Source: Actinophytocola algeriensis (lineage in GTDB: Bacteria > Actinomycetota > Actinomycetes > Mycobacteriales > Pseudonocardiaceae). Taken from it: 64,000 bases of DNA. The stretch covers positions 352,610 to 416,609 of the forward strand of contig NZ_JACHJQ010000009.1 in NCBI RefSeq assembly GCF_014203735.1. The letters run 5' to 3'. The notes beneath the pieces were generated by a model. That model saw only the letters and a list, made by a program, of their open reading frames with translations. It was not told where the DNA came from and did no database searches. The position numbers were made by a program, and so were the translations under genes. Within the stretch, counting starts at the first letter, position 1. Each line of letters begins with the position of its first letter. This document shows, in pieces, positions 48,882 to 58,850 of the stretch.

Positions 48882-49505
48882 TCACACCGACCCGTACTCC
48901 GGCGCGCCGGTCGGCCGGTACACCGCGGCGATGATCCCGCCGTCGGTGGCCTGCGAGGACACCAGCTTCATCCCGCTGGGCACGGTGCCGTCGCCGAAGA
49001 ACCGCTTGCCGGTGCCGAGCACCACCGGGTGGATCGTCAGCCGGTACTCGTCGATCAGGCCGTGCCGCATCAGGGTCTGCGCCAGTTCGACGCTGCCGAT
49101 CACCTGGATCTCGCCGAGGTCCTGTGCCTTGAGGTCGGTCACGGCGGCGACCAGGTCACCGTCCAGCACGGTCGTGTTCGCCCATTCCGGCGAGGTCAGC
49201 GTGCGCGACGCGACGTACTTCGGTGCCTCGTTGAGGATCTTCGCCATCGGGTACTCGTCGGCGTCGGGGGGGACGTGCGGCCAGAACCCGGCGAAGATCT
49301 CGTAGGTCTTGCGGCCGAGCAGCAACGCGCCAGGGTTCGCGTGCCACGGCCCGACGATCTCGGTGCCGAACTGCTCGGTGAAGTAGGGGCCCTGCCAGCC
49401 GCCGTGCTCGAAGCCCGCGTCGCGGTCCTCGTCGGGACCCCCCGGGGCCTGCGCGACGCCGTCGAGGGTCAGGAACATGTTGATCGCGATTGTGCTCATG
49501 CCCAT
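48882..49505 (-). CDS. Dihydrofolate reductase-like (RibD C-terminal domain) protein
   Basis: 207-aa protein of the RibD_C/DHFR-like family common in actinobacteria (MFLTLDGVAQAPGGPDEDRD; LLLGRKTYEIFAGFWP; DLGEIQVIGSVELAQTL; LIDEYRLTIHPVVLGTGKR). Most members are NADPH-binding reductases of unknown substrate, so a folate role is not implied. ATG 49505 gives the best distance to AAGGAG (11 nt); ATG 49499 follows two codons later. Confidence 0.85.
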   Translation of the reverse strand: MGMSTIAINMFLTLDGVAQAPGGPDEDRDAGFEHGGWQGPYFTEQFGTEIVGPWHANPGALLLGRKTYEIFAGFWPHVPPDADEYPMAKILNEAPKYVASRTLTSPEWANTTVLDGDLVAAVTDLKAQDLGEIQVIGSVELAQTLMRHGLIDEYRLTIHPVVLGTGKRFFGDGTVPSGMKLVSSQATDGGIIAAVYRPTGAPEYGSV

Positions 49506-49532
49506 GCGTCGGATGACTCCTTCGTGGATCGA

Positions 49533-49567
49533 CAAAAACGCCCGCGGCAATTTTCTACCGCGGGCGT
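49533..49567 (-). terminator. Rho-independent terminator of panB
   Basis: A perfect 10-bp stem (49538-49547 with 49558-49567; CGCCCGCGG arms) with a 10-nt loop is followed on the minus strand by TTTTT (49534-49538 region), 25 nt beyond the panB stop. Confidence 0.9.
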
Positions 49568-49592
49568 CGTCGAGCGAAAGTGCCGAGAGTGC

Positions 49593-50459
49593 TCAGTGGA
49601 ACACGTGCTCCGGCGCGGGGAACTCACGTCCCCGCACCTCGGACGCGAACTGCTCCACCGCGCCCTTCATGACTCCGGCCAGGTCGGCGTACCGCTTCAC
49701 GAACCGCGGTGCCTTGCCCCGCCGCAGGCCCATCATGTCCTGCCACACCAGTACCTGTGCGTCGCAGTCCGGGCCGGCGCCGATGCCGACGGTCGGGATC
49801 GTCAGCTCGTGGGTGATCCGCTTCGCGGCCTCGGCGGGCACCATCTCCATGACCACGGAGAACGCGCCGGCCTCCTGCAGCGCGATGGCGTCCTCGAGGA
49901 GGTCGTCCGCCGCGTCACCGCGGCCCTGCACGCGGTAGCCGCCGAGGTTGTGCTCGCTCTGCGGCGTGAACCCGATGTGGCCCATGACCGGCACCCCGGC
50001 CGTGGTGATGGCCTTGACGTGTGGCGCGAACGCCCGCCCGCCCTCGAGCTTGACCGCGTGCGCGCGGCCTTCCTTCATCATCCGCACGGACGTCGCCAGT
50101 GCCTGTTCCGGTGACAGCTGGTACGAACCGAACGGCAGGTCCGCCACGACCAGTGCCCGCTTCACCGAACGGGTGACCGCACGTACGAGTGGAACCATCT
50201 CGTCGACGGTCACCGGCAGCGAGGATTCGTAGCCGTAGACGTTGTTGGAGGCCGAGTCACCGACCAGGAGGACCGGGATACCGGCCTCGTCGAACAGTTC
50301 GGCGGTGTACATGTCGTACGCGGTGAGCATGGGCCACGGCTCGCCGCGCTCCTTCATCTCCCGCAGGTGGTGGATGCGCACGCGCTTCGCCGGCTTGGCC
50401 TGCGTGCCGGGGCCGGTGCCGTACGGCGCGGCCACCTCAGGATTCGATGCTGACGTCAT
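49593..50459 (-). CDS. panB: Ketopantoate hydroxymethyltransferase
   Basis: 288-aa enzyme making ketopantoate from 2-oxoisovalerate and methylene-tetrahydrofolate, the first step of pantothenate synthesis. Signatures are [61 protein letters not shown], and the catalytic MEMVPAEAA. The extra N-terminus (~25 residues) is typical of actinobacteria. A GGAAGGA site precedes ATG. The gene stands alone and ends at a strong terminator. The 139 bp upstream, before nadE, contain nothing else I recognise. Confidence 0.95.
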   Translation of the reverse strand: MTSASNPEVAAPYGTGPGTQAKPAKRVRIHHLREMKERGEPWPMLTAYDMYTAELFDEAGIPVLLVGDSASNNVYGYESSLPVTVDEMVPLVRAVTRSVKRALVVADLPFGSYQLSPEQALATSVRMMKEGRAHAVKLEGGRAFAPHVKAITTAGVPVMGHIGFTPQSEHNLGGYRVQGRGDAADDLLEDAIALQEAGAFSVVMEMVPAEAAKRITHELTIPTVGIGAGPDCDAQVLVWQDMMGLRRGKAPRFVKRYADLAGVMKGAVEQFASEVRGREFPAPEHVFH

Positions 50460-50598
50460 TGTCTACCGTCCTTCCCTCGAAGCCCACGCGGTGTGGGTCC
50501 CCGGGTATTTGTGGATGGCTTACGACGCCAGCGTGTCACCATCTCGCCGGTCGCACACCGGCCTGCGACGAGCTTCACAGGCCACAGCGGGGTTCGGG

Positions 50599-52317
50599 CT
50601 ACTTGCCCTCGCGCCACTGGTTGGTCATCGGCAGCCGCCGGTCCCGGCCGAACGCCTTGAACGTGATCTTCGTGCCGGGCGGGTACTGGCGCCGCTTGTA
50701 CTCGGCGCGGTCCACCATCCGCAGCACCTTGTCGATCAGCTCGGGCGCGAACCCGGCCGCGACGAGGTCGGAGTACCCGCGGTCGCCCTCGATGTAGTCG
50801 TCGAGAACGCGGTCGAGCAGGTCGTAGTCCGGCAGCGAGTCGGAGTCCATCTGCCCCGGTCGCAGCTCCGCTGACGGCGGCTTGGTGATCGAGTTCGGCG
50901 GGATCGGCGGTGTCTCGCCGCGCGCGGCCGCGTACTCGTTGCGCCAGCGCGCCAGCTCCCAGACCAGCGTCTTCGGCACGTCCTTGATCGGTGCGAACCC
51001 GCCGACCGCGTCGCCGTAGATGGTCGAGTAGCCCACGGCCAGCTCGGTCTTGTTGCCGGTCGCGAGCACCAGGTGCCCGTGCTGGTTGGACAGCGCCATC
51101 AGCGTCACGCCGCGGCAGCGGGCCTGCACGTTCTCCTCGGCCAGGTCGGTCAGTCCCAACTGCGAGACGAACGCCGACACCATGTCCGCGATGGGCTGCT
51201 CCTCGTAGTGGCAGCCGACGCGCGTCGCCAGGTCGGCGGCGTCGGACTTGGAGTGGTCCGACGAGTACACCGACGGCATCGACACGCCGTAGACGTTCGA
51301 CGCGCCCAGCGCGTCCGCCGCCAGCGCCGCGGTGACCGCCGAGTCGATCCCGCCCGACAGCCCCAGCACGACCGAGCCGAACCCGTTCTTGCGCACGTAG
51401 TCGCACAGGCCGAGCGTCAGCGCGCGCCACATCTCTTCCAGCTCCGACAGCGGCTCGAACGCCGCAGGCAGCGGCCGCGCCGGGTAGGGCTGCAGAAGTG
51501 CCTCGGACAGTGGCACCCTCCGCACCGCGAAGCCCTCGATGTCACCGGCCTGGGTGGCCGCGCCACCCGGCAGGTCGAGGTCGATCACGGTCAGGTGCTC
51601 GACGAACTGGGGGAGCCGCGTCAGGAGCTCACCCGACTCGGAGACCACCATCGAGTCGCCGTCGAACACGAGGTCGTCCTGGCCGCCGACCATGTTCACG
51701 TACACCAGTGGGGCGCCCGCCTCGGCGGCCCGCCGCGCCACCAGCGGCTCCCGCTGGTCGTCCTTGTGCCGCTCGTACGGGGACGCGTTCGGCGACACCA
51801 CCAGGTCCACCCCGGCCGCGCCGAGCGCTGCGATCGGCCCGCCCTCCTGCCAGATGTCCTCGCAGATCACCATGCCGATCTCGAGCCCGTGCAGCCGGAT
51901 GATGTCCAGGGTGTCCCCGGACTTGAACAGCCGCCGCTCGTCGAACACCCCGTAGTTGGGCAGGTGGTGCTTGAACTGGGACGCGACGACGCGCCCGTCG
52001 TACAGCACGGCCACCGCGTCCCGCGCGCCGACGGCGTCGCGGTCCAGGTAGCTCACCACGGCCGCCACGGCGCCGAGCCCGTCGGCGTCCAGGCGCGCGG
52101 CCAGCTCGGTCAGCGCCTGCTTCGACGCGGCCGCGAACGACTCCCGCAGCGCCAGGTCCTCGACGGGGTAGCCGGTCAGCACCATCTCCGGGAACACGAC
52201 CAGGTGCGCGCCGTCCTCGGCCGCGCGGGCGGTCCACGACGCGATCAGGCCCGCGTTCCCGTCCAGGTCGCCGACCGTCGCGTTGACCTGCGCGAGCGCG
52301 ATGCGAAGTTGTGGCAT
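50599..52317 (-). CDS. nadE: Glutamine-dependent NAD+ synthetase
   Basis: 572-aa two-domain enzyme for the last step of NAD synthesis. The N-terminal ~280 residues are a nitrilase-type glutaminase (VFPEMVLTGYP with catalytic Glu; MVICEDIWQEGG with Cys; Lys in FKHHLPNYGVFDE). The C-terminal ~290 residues are the ATP-dependent synthetase (VVLGLSGGIDSAVTAAL, the PP-loop). At 572 aa it is shorter than the ~680-aa mycobacterial type. All catalytic residues appear intact. Confidence 0.93.
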   Translation of the reverse strand: MPQLRIALAQVNATVGDLDGNAGLIASWTARAAEDGAHLVVFPEMVLTGYPVEDLALRESFAAASKQALTELAARLDADGLGAVAAVVSYLDRDAVGARDAVAVLYDGRVVASQFKHHLPNYGVFDERRLFKSGDTLDIIRLHGLEIGMVICEDIWQEGGPIAALGAAGVDLVVSPNASPYERHKDDQREPLVARRAAEAGAPLVYVNMVGGQDDLVFDGDSMVVSESGELLTRLPQFVEHLTVIDLDLPGGAATQAGDIEGFAVRRVPLSEALLQPYPARPLPAAFEPLSELEEMWRALTLGLCDYVRKNGFGSVVLGLSGGIDSAVTAALAADALGASNVYGVSMPSVYSSDHSKSDAADLATRVGCHYEEQPIADMVSAFVSQLGLTDLAEENVQARCRGVTLMALSNQHGHLVLATGNKTELAVGYSTIYGDAVGGFAPIKDVPKTLVWELARWRNEYAAARGETPPIPPNSITKPPSAELRPGQMDSDSLPDYDLLDRVLDDYIEGDRGYSDLVAAGFAPELIDKVLRMVDRAEYKRRQYPPGTKITFKAFGRDRRLPMTNQWREGK

Positions 52318-52339
52318 GGCGCAATCTTCGCATGTGGCC

Positions 52340-52360
52340 GAACGGAGTTCGCGCAGCGAG
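52340..52360 (+). repeat. GAGC-type gene-edge repeat, short copy
   Basis: GAACGGAGTTCGCGCAGCGA matches the core of the ~30-bp repeat family. It lies in the 70-bp gap between nadE and secA2. It is followed by GTTTTCGCCTTCGAGGCGAA, in which TTCGCC/GGCGAA pair as a possible small terminator for secA2 (52367-52383). Confidence 0.5.
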
Positions 52361-52387
52361 AGCCGTTTTCGCCTTCGAGGCGAAAAG

Positions 52388-54769
52388 TCACCGGCGTGAT
52401 GCGCCCTTCACCTTCTTGATCATCGCGCGGACCCGCTGCAGCGCCTGCTCGGCGTCGGTGTCGAACGGGTTGTCGTGGACCATGTACGTCCAGGTCGACG
52501 ACGGCCTGCGCAGCCCGCCCTCGGCCAGGTCCACGCCGTCGGGCCCGATCTCGATCTCGGAGAACGTCTCCACCGCGCGTTCCGAGATCTCGTCCGGCAT
52601 CTTCCGGAACTCGGGGATCGCGGTCCGGTGGAACTCGTCGATCGGCGTCTCCTTGGCGAGCGCCCGCAGGTGGATGGTCTCCCGCACGTCCGCGAGGAAC
52701 GCCAGGTGCTCGGTCCACCGCTGGTCGAGGTGGTACAGCATGATCTGCCGCGCCGCCTCCTCGAGCACCTTCTCGTCCAGCTCGTCGGACAGCTCCTCCC
52801 ACCGCTCCGCGCACAGCGCCGCGAGCTCGGTCGCGGCGAGGTCGGTGGTCAGCAGCTCGTCGCGGTGCTCCAGCAGTGCCCTGCGCTGGTGCTCGATGAG
52901 CCGCGTGTACCGCCACGTGTTGCGGTGGATCTCCAGCTGGACGCCCTCGGCCACCTTCTGCGCGTGGTCGACGAACCGCTTGCTCGTCGGGTCCGCGAGC
53001 CTGCCCTCGTCCTCGTCGTCGTCCGGTTCGGCACCCGCGGTCGCGTCCGGCGCGTACTGGATCACCTGGTCGTCGCCCAGGCTCGCGAACATGATCGACC
53101 CGCCGGGGTCGCCCTGGCGCCCGGACCGGCCGCGCAGCTGGTCGTCGAGGCGGCTCGACGGGTAGCGGCCGGTGCCGATCACCAGCAGCCCGCCGAGATC
53201 GGCGACCTTGTCGTGCTCCTCGGCGTCCCTGTCCTTGTCGCCGTCGTCTCTCTTCTTGCCGCCGAGGCGGATGTCGGTGCCGCGGCCGGCCATCTGCGTG
53301 GACACGGTGACCGCGTCGTACGCGCCTGCCTCGGCCACGATCGCGGCCTCCTGCGCGTCGTTCTTCGCGTTCAGCACCACGCACGGCACGTCGGCCTCGT
53401 CGAGCAGCTTCGCGAGCCGCTCCGACTCGGCGACGTCGCGGGTGCCGATGAGGATCGGCCGCCCCGTCTTGTGCACGGCCGCGATCTCGCGGACGATCGC
53501 CGCTTCCTTGTTCTCGACCGTGTCGTACAGCCGGTCGTCCTCGTCCTCGCGCACACACGGCGTGTTCGGCGGGATGACCGCGACCCGCAGCTCGTAGAAC
53601 TCGCGCAGCTGCTCGGACACCGCGACCGCGGTGCCGGTCATGCCGCACACCGTCTTGTACCGGCCGATCAGGCCCTGGACGCTGATCGAGTCCAGCACCT
53701 CGCCGCTCTCGGTGGGCCGCAGCCGTTCCTTCGCCTCGACCGCGGCCTGCAGCCCGTCCGGCCAGCGCTGCCGCAGCGCGATCCGGCCACGCGAGGAGTT
53801 GATCAGGTGCACCTTGCCGTCGCGGACGATGTAGTCGACGTCCCGCTCCAGCAGCGCGTGCGCGTGCAGCGCGGCGTTCACCGCGGCGAGCCGGTCGCTG
53901 TGCTCACCGGAGTACAGGTCGACGCCGCCCAGCGACTTCTCGACGACCTTCGCGCCGCGGCCGGTGAGCCAGGCGTTGCGGCCGTCCTCGTCCTTCTCGT
54001 AGTGCTGTCCCGGCTTGAGCGTGCGGACGATCTTGGCGACCTCGGGGTCGGACTGGCCCTCGTCGGACGAGCCCGCCAGCACGAGTGGCACCTTGGCCTC
54101 GTCGATCAGCACGGAGTCGGCCTCGTCGACGATCACGACGTCCGGCTCGCGGCCGACCATGTCGTCCACCGAGGTGGCGAGCCGGTCCCGCAGCACGTCG
54201 AAGCCGATCTCGCTGACCGACCCGTACGTCACGTCGGCCGCGTACGCCGCCCGCCGCTCGTCCTGCGACGAGGTCTGGCTGACCCAGCCCACGGAGACGC
54301 CCAGCAGCTCGTACACCGGGCCCATCCACCCGGCGTCGCGCTGGGCGAGGTAGTCGTTGACCGACATGACGTGCACGGCCTTGCCCTGCAGCGCGTACCC
54401 GGCGGCCGCGATCGCACCCGCGAGTGTCTTGCCCTCACCGGTCGCCATCTGCACGACGTGCCCGGCGAGCAGCTCCATCGCGCCGAGCAGCTGCACGTCG
54501 TAGGGCCGCTCGTCGAGCGCCCGCTTCGCCGCCTCCCTGGCGATCGCGCACAGCTCGACCAGTTCCTTCTCGTCGAACCCCGCCGCGTCGCCGTCGCGCC
54601 GCAGCTTCCCAGCCGCCTCGGTCAGCTCCTCGTCGGAGAGATCGCTGACCTTCTTCTCCCGCCATTCGATCGAGGTCAGCAGCCCCTCGTACCGGGAGAT
54701 GTCGACGGTGGCCGGCCGGTCCAGGAACCGGCTGAAGCCGGCCTTCACGCGCCGCATGAACGCCGCCAC
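52388..54769 (-). CDS. secA2: Accessory preprotein translocase ATPase SecA2
   Basis: 793-aa SecA homologue, shorter than housekeeping SecA (~900 aa). Walker A is MATGEGKTL (~107-115), Walker B is VIVDEADSVLIDEA (~213), and the second nucleotide-binding fold includes TQMAGRGTDI (~493) and GRSGRQGDPG. It lacks the C-terminal zinc-binding tail of SecA1. SecA2 exports a subset of proteins in mycobacteria and relatives. A near-consensus AGGAGGTGA precedes the GTG start. No dedicated substrate gene is adjacent. Confidence 0.92.
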   Translation of the reverse strand: MAAFMRRVKAGFSRFLDRPATVDISRYEGLLTSIEWREKKVSDLSDEELTEAAGKLRRDGDAAGFDEKELVELCAIAREAAKRALDERPYDVQLLGAMELLAGHVVQMATGEGKTLAGAIAAAGYALQGKAVHVMSVNDYLAQRDAGWMGPVYELLGVSVGWVSQTSSQDERRAAYAADVTYGSVSEIGFDVLRDRLATSVDDMVGREPDVVIVDEADSVLIDEAKVPLVLAGSSDEGQSDPEVAKIVRTLKPGQHYEKDEDGRNAWLTGRGAKVVEKSLGGVDLYSGEHSDRLAAVNAALHAHALLERDVDYIVRDGKVHLINSSRGRIALRQRWPDGLQAAVEAKERLRPTESGEVLDSISVQGLIGRYKTVCGMTGTAVAVSEQLREFYELRVAVIPPNTPCVREDEDDRLYDTVENKEAAIVREIAAVHKTGRPILIGTRDVAESERLAKLLDEADVPCVVLNAKNDAQEAAIVAEAGAYDAVTVSTQMAGRGTDIRLGGKKRDDGDKDRDAEEHDKVADLGGLLVIGTGRYPSSRLDDQLRGRSGRQGDPGGSIMFASLGDDQVIQYAPDATAGAEPDDDEDEGRLADPTSKRFVDHAQKVAEGVQLEIHRNTWRYTRLIEHQRRALLEHRDELLTTDLAATELAALCAERWEELSDELDEKVLEEAARQIMLYHLDQRWTEHLAFLADVRETIHLRALAKETPIDEFHRTAIPEFRKMPDEISERAVETFSEIEIGPDGVDLAEGGLRRPSSTWTYMVHDNPFDTDAEQALQRVRAMIKKVKGASRR

Positions 54770-54850
54770 CGACGCTCACCTCCTCGCTCGTCGTTCGCAC
54801 TGCCCCTGCACGGTAACGGTGTACCCCGGCCCGTGAGTTCCGACCGGCAG

Positions 54851-54880
54851 TACCGATGTTCGCTACGCAAGCTCCGCTCA
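54851..54880 (-). repeat. GAGC-type gene-edge repeat, minus orientation
   Basis: Read on the minus strand the unit is TGAGCGGAGCTTGCGTAGCG plus AACATCGGTA. It lies in the divergent region between secA2 (start 54769) and the lipoprotein gene (start 54907), just upstream of the latter's -10-like CAGGAT. Confidence 0.7.
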
Positions 54881-54906
54881 GCACCGCGAATGGCAGGATC
54901 ACGGAC

Positions 54907-56514
54907 GTGACTTCCCGTCGGCACGCCACCGTGACAGCTTCCATCCTGCTCGCTTTCTCCGTCGCTGTCGGAGCGGGGGCGTGCACGACCTCCGTCGACG
55001 GCGAGTCCGGCCCGCAGCTCCCGTTCGAGGAGCAGAACGAACCGGCGGGCCCGGTCCCGGCCGGGCTCGAACAGTTCTACAGCCAGCCACTGACATGGGA
55101 GGGCTGCGCGGAGTACGCGAAGACGGACTACGACGAGCAGGCGCTCGGCGCCGACGGCCTGCAGTGCACCCACCTCACGGTGCCGCTGGACTACGCCAAA
55201 CCCGACGGCGACACCATCGAACTGGGCGTTCTCCGCAAGCCGGCGCGGGACCGGGACCAGCGGATCGGTGCGCTGGTGGTCAACCCGGGCGGCCCCGGCG
55301 CGGCGGGCCTGTCGACCGCGGCCGCGCTGGCCGACGTGAACGACACCCTCGCCGACCGGTTCGACTTCGTCGGCTTCGACCCGCGCGGCGTCGGCTCCAG
55401 CGAACCGAACGTGGAGTGCCTGACCGACGAGGAGATGGACCAGGAACGGGCCACGGACGACGAGCTGGACGTGTCACCCGAAGGTGTCGCCAAGCAGGAC
55501 GCGGAGTCCAAGGAGTTCGCGCAGAAGTGCGCGGCCAACACCGAGTTCGGCACCGCCATGCTCGCCAACATCGGCACCCGCGACGTCGTGAAGGACATCG
55601 ACGTCCTCCGCTCCGCGCTCGGCGACGAGAAGCTCACCTACCTGGGCTATTCGTACGGCACCCGCATCGGCAGCACCTACGCGGAGACGTTCCCGGACAA
55701 CGTGCGCGCGCTCGTCCTCGACGGTGCGCTGGACCCGTCGCAGACACCGGTCGACGAGGTCGTCGCGCAGGGCGCGGGCTTCCAGAAGGCGTTCGACGAC
55801 TTCGTGGCGTGGTGCACCGGTGAGGACGACTGCGCGCTCGGCAAGGACAAGGGCACGGCGCTGCGGCAGTTCCACGACCTGGTCCGCCCGCTCGGCGAGC
55901 GCCCGGTGGAGGTGGGCGACGGCCGCAAGCTCTCCTACGAGGACGCCACGACCGGCGTCGTGCAGGCGCTGTACTCGGAGCAGCTGTGGGAGCACCTGAA
56001 CTCGGGTCTCAACGAGCTGAAGCAGAACGAGGGCGCCACGCTCATGTCGCTGGCGGACATGTACCTGGAACGCGACCCGGACGGGACGTACTCGACCACC
56101 CAGGACGTGTTCACGGCCGTCCGCTGCGTCGACGACCCCCGCGTGACCGACCCGAACGTGGCCCTCGACCTCAACCGCGAGTACAAGGAGGCCGCGCCCT
56201 TCCTGGACGACGGCAAGCCCGCCGCCCCGGTACTGGACTCGTGTGCGTACTGGCCGGTGCCCAACACCAGCGAGCCGCACGTGCCGGACGTGCCCGGCCT
56301 GCCGAAGGTGCTGGTCATCTCCACGACGGGGGACCCGGCCACCCCGTACGACGCGGGGGTGGCACTGGCCAAGGGCCTCGGCGGCGGCCTGCTGACCTTC
56401 GAGGCGACCCAGCACACGGTGTTCCTGCAGGGCAACAGCTGCGTCGACGACGCGGGCGCGAAGTACCTCACCGACCTGGAGCTCCCGGCGGAAGGCACCC
56501 GGTGCAAGCCCTGA
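54907..56514 (+). CDS. Lipoprotein S33-type peptidase (tripeptidyl-aminopeptidase-like)
   Basis: 535-aa secreted alpha/beta-hydrolase. The signal ends in a lipobox (VGAGAC, Cys ~26), so the mature protein is probably anchored to the membrane's outer face. PGGPGAAG supplies the oxyanion region, GYSYGTRIGS the nucleophile Ser, and the C-terminal TAP-like domain includes STTGDPATPYDAGVALAK (Asp) and FEATQHTVFLQG (His). Such enzymes cut tri- or dipeptides from extracellular substrates. GTG 54907 lies 7 nt after CAGGAT. It overlaps the following SDR gene by 13 nt. Confidence 0.9.
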   Translation: MTSRRHATVTASILLAFSVAVGAGACTTSVDGESGPQLPFEEQNEPAGPVPAGLEQFYSQPLTWEGCAEYAKTDYDEQALGADGLQCTHLTVPLDYAKPDGDTIELGVLRKPARDRDQRIGALVVNPGGPGAAGLSTAAALADVNDTLADRFDFVGFDPRGVGSSEPNVECLTDEEMDQERATDDELDVSPEGVAKQDAESKEFAQKCAANTEFGTAMLANIGTRDVVKDIDVLRSALGDEKLTYLGYSYGTRIGSTYAETFPDNVRALVLDGALDPSQTPVDEVVAQGAGFQKAFDDFVAWCTGEDDCALGKDKGTALRQFHDLVRPLGERPVEVGDGRKLSYEDATTGVVQALYSEQLWEHLNSGLNELKQNEGATLMSLADMYLERDPDGTYSTTQDVFTAVRCVDDPRVTDPNVALDLNREYKEAAPFLDDGKPAAPVLDSCAYWPVPNTSEPHVPDVPGLPKVLVISTTGDPATPYDAGVALAKGLGGGLLTFEATQHTVFLQGNSCVDDAGAKYLTDLELPAEGTRCKP

Positions 56515-57236
56515 GGCAGCACATCCTCATCACCGGCGCGAGCGCGGGCATCGGCGCCGAGCTGGCGCGGCAGTTCGCGTCGAAGGGCCGGTCGCTGGCG
56601 CTGTGCGCACGGCGGCTGCCCGCACTGGAGGGACTGCGGGCTGAACTGCCGGGCCGCGTGCTGGTCAAAGAGCTGGACGTGACCGACGCGGACGCCGTGT
56701 TCCGGGTGTTCGGCGAGTTCGCCGACGAGCTGGGCAGGCTCGACCGGGTGATCGTCAACGCGGGCATCGGCAAGGGCCGCCCGATCGGCACGGGCGGTCA
56801 CCGGCCGAACCGCGAAACGGTCGAGACCAACGTGCTCGGCGCGCTCGCCCAGTGCGAGGCGGCCATGGAGATCTTCCGCCGGCAGAACGCCGGGCACCTG
56901 GTCGTCGTGTCGTCGATGGCCGCGCTGCGCGGCCTGCCAGGCGCGGTGACCGCGTACGCGGCGACCAAGGCGGCGGTGTCGGCGCTGGCCGAGGGCATCC
57001 GCGTGGACGTGGCAGGCACTCCCATCAAGGTGACGACGATCTTGCCGGGCTACATCCGGTCGGAGATGAACCCCGAGCCGGGCAGGCTGATCGCGGACAC
57101 CGTGCCCGCCGTGCGCGCGATGGTGACCGCCATCGAACGCGAGCCGAAACGCGCGTACGTGCCGCAATGGCCGTGGCGAGCGCTGGCACCGGTCTTGCGC
57201 CACCTGCCCGCGTGGGCGCTGAAGAAAGCGACCTAG
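56502..57236 (+). CDS. Short-chain dehydrogenase/reductase
   Basis: 244-aa SDR with TGASAGIG, NAGIGKG instead of NNAG, SSMA at the catalytic Ser, and Y-x3-K in YAATKAAVSA. It ends with a predicted amphipathic or membrane-associated stretch (RALAPVLRHLPAWALKKAT). Close to DltE/YqjQ-like SDRs acting on lipids or acyl chains, by general pattern only. GTG 56502 lies inside the preceding lipoprotein gene, so the two are coupled. Confidence 0.88.
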   Translation: MQALRQHILITGASAGIGAELARQFASKGRSLALCARRLPALEGLRAELPGRVLVKELDVTDADAVFRVFGEFADELGRLDRVIVNAGIGKGRPIGTGGHRPNRETVETNVLGALAQCEAAMEIFRRQNAGHLVVVSSMAALRGLPGAVTAYAATKAAVSALAEGIRVDVAGTPIKVTTILPGYIRSEMNPEPGRLIADTVPAVRAMVTAIEREPKRAYVPQWPWRALAPVLRHLPAWALKKAT

Positions 57237-57253
57237 CCGGCCCGGCGGCGCGG

Positions 57254-57311
57254 TTGTCCACAACCCCGCCTGACGGCCCCGAAAATGTCGGTCCCCGCCC
57301 GTACGCTGGAA
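57254..57311 (+). repeat. Bipartite interspersed element, copy 3 (TTGTCCACA ... TACGCTGG)
   Basis: TTGTCCACA at 57254 and TACGCTGG at 57302 have the same 48-nt phase as copies 1 and 2, and GGAAA follows where the others have GGCAAG. The 39-nt core is not conserved here. It lies in the 96-bp gap between convergent SDR and MFS genes. Confidence 0.65.
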
Positions 57312-57332
57312 ACCGGGGGCCGGAGGCCGCCC

Positions 57333-58850
57333 TCAGCCCGCCTCGACGTGCGCGCGCCGGCCGCCGATCAGCAGCGCCAGCGCCGCCCCCACCACGCAGA
57401 CGACCGCCGTGATCGCGAACGTCCCGCTGTACTGCGTCAGCAGCGCGTCGTTGACCGCGGCCCGGTAGACCGCCATCTCCTGCTCGAACTGCGCCTCCGG
57501 CTTCCCGAACGGCAGCGGCGTGTTCAGCGTCGCGGTCAGCGAGTGGAACCGGTGCAACCCGAGCGCGGCCAGCGCCGCCACCCCCACCAGCATCCCCGTC
57601 ATCCGCGCCACGACCACGCCCGCCGCTGCCACGCCGTGCTGCACCGACGGCACCACCCGCAACGCGGCCGAGGACAGTGGCGCGATCACCAGGCCGAGCC
57701 CGAAACCGGTGATCACCAGATCGGTGTCGAGGCGTGGCAGGTCCACGAAACCCAGGTCGTGCGGCGACGACAGCACGTCCAGCGGCCACATCGACACCAG
57801 CCAGAACCCGGCCGCCGCGATCAGCAACCCGGCGAACGCGGGCACGCGGTCCCCGAACCGCCCCGCCAGCCACCCACCGGCCAGCGCACCCACCGGCAGC
57901 GCCACCAGGAACCGCACCAGCAGCAGCACGCTGCCGTTGTCGTCCCGCCCGAGCAGCGTCTGCCCGAACAGGTCCACGTTCACCAGCGTCACCATCAACG
58001 CCGCGCCGGCCGCGAGGCTCGCCCCGAGTGCCGCGAGGAACGGACGCAGCCGCACCCCCGACGTGTCGATCAGCCGCGTCCGCGCCCGCATCTCCCAGAC
58101 CAGGAACGCCACGAACACCACCCCGGCGGCCACCAGCAGCGGCGGCCCCCACGACGGCAGCACCTGGTTGCGCGGGTCCGGGTTGTACAGCCCGACCACG
58201 AGCAAGCCGAGCACGACCGCCAGCAGCGCCGCCCCCACGACGTCCACCTTCGGGCGATCACCCGAACGGTCGCGCCGCGGCACCGTGAACTGCACCGCCA
58301 CCATCGCCGCCACCGCCAGCGGCACGTTCACCCAGAACACCCCGCGCCAGCCAACCAGCGCCGCGAGCGCGATCCCGTACACCGGACCGAGCACACTGCC
58401 CAGCTCCTGCGCCGCACCGACCGCACCCAGCACGGCCGACCGCCGGTGCGTGGCCCACAGGTCCGCCGCCAACGCCATGGTCACCGGCAACAGAGCACCA
58501 CTCGCCACACCCTGGATCACCCGTCCGGTGACGAGCACCGTGGTGTCTCCGGCGATCGCCGTCACCACCGACCCGGCGATGAACCCCAGCAGGCACACCT
58601 GCAGCAGCAGCTTGCGCCCGAACCGGTCCGACGCCTGCGCCAGCAGCGGCATCGCCGCCACATAGCCCAGCAGGTACCCGGTCACGATCGGGGTCACCCG
58701 CTCGAGCCGGTTCAGCGGGATCTGCATGTCCTCGATGATCTGCCGCAGCACGCTGACCACGACGTACGTGTCGAGCGCCCCCAGCAGTACCGCGAGCCCG
58801 CCCGCGCCGATCGCGACCGCGCGGCCGCGGGCCCTGACCTCCACCGTCAC
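57333..58850 (-). CDS. MFS transporter, P55-like (partner of LprG)
   Basis: 505-aa, 14-helix DHA2/EmrB-type major-facilitator exporter. Motif A is DRFGRKLL, motif C-like [11 protein letters not shown] follows helix 5, and [13 protein letters not shown] is the helix-1 signature. It overlaps the lprG gene by 4 nt. In mycobacteria, the same gene pair (lprG with P55/Rv1410c) exports triacylglycerides and other lipids to the outer envelope. That shared order and orientation are the main basis for the assignment. Confidence 0.88.
   Translation of the reverse strand: MTVEVRARGRAVAIGAGGLAVLLGALDTYVVVSVLRQIIEDMQIPLNRLERVTPIVTGYLLGYVAAMPLLAQASDRFGRKLLLQVCLLGFIAGSVVTAIAGDTTVLVTGRVIQGVASGALLPVTMALAADLWATHRRSAVLGAVGAAQELGSVLGPVYGIALAALVGWRGVFWVNVPLAVAAMVAVQFTVPRRDRSGDRPKVDVVGAALLAVVLGLLVVGLYNPDPRNQVLPSWGPPLLVAAGVVFVAFLVWEMRARTRLIDTSGVRLRPFLAALGASLAAGAALMVTLVNVDLFGQTLLGRDDNGSVLLLVRFLVALPVGALAGGWLAGRFGDRVPAFAGLLIAAAGFWLVSMWPLDVLSSPHDLGFVDLPRLDTDLVITGFGLGLVIAPLSSAALRVVPSVQHGVAAAGVVVARMTGMLVGVAALAALGLHRFHSLTATLNTPLPFGKPEAQFEQEMAVYRAAVNDALLTQYSGTFAITAVVCVVGAALALLIGGRRAHVEAG

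Noticed and set aside
52475..54910. Long plus-strand open frame across secA2
   Set aside because: It is antisense to a gene with intact SecA motifs, Val/Arg/His-rich and without recognisable structure.
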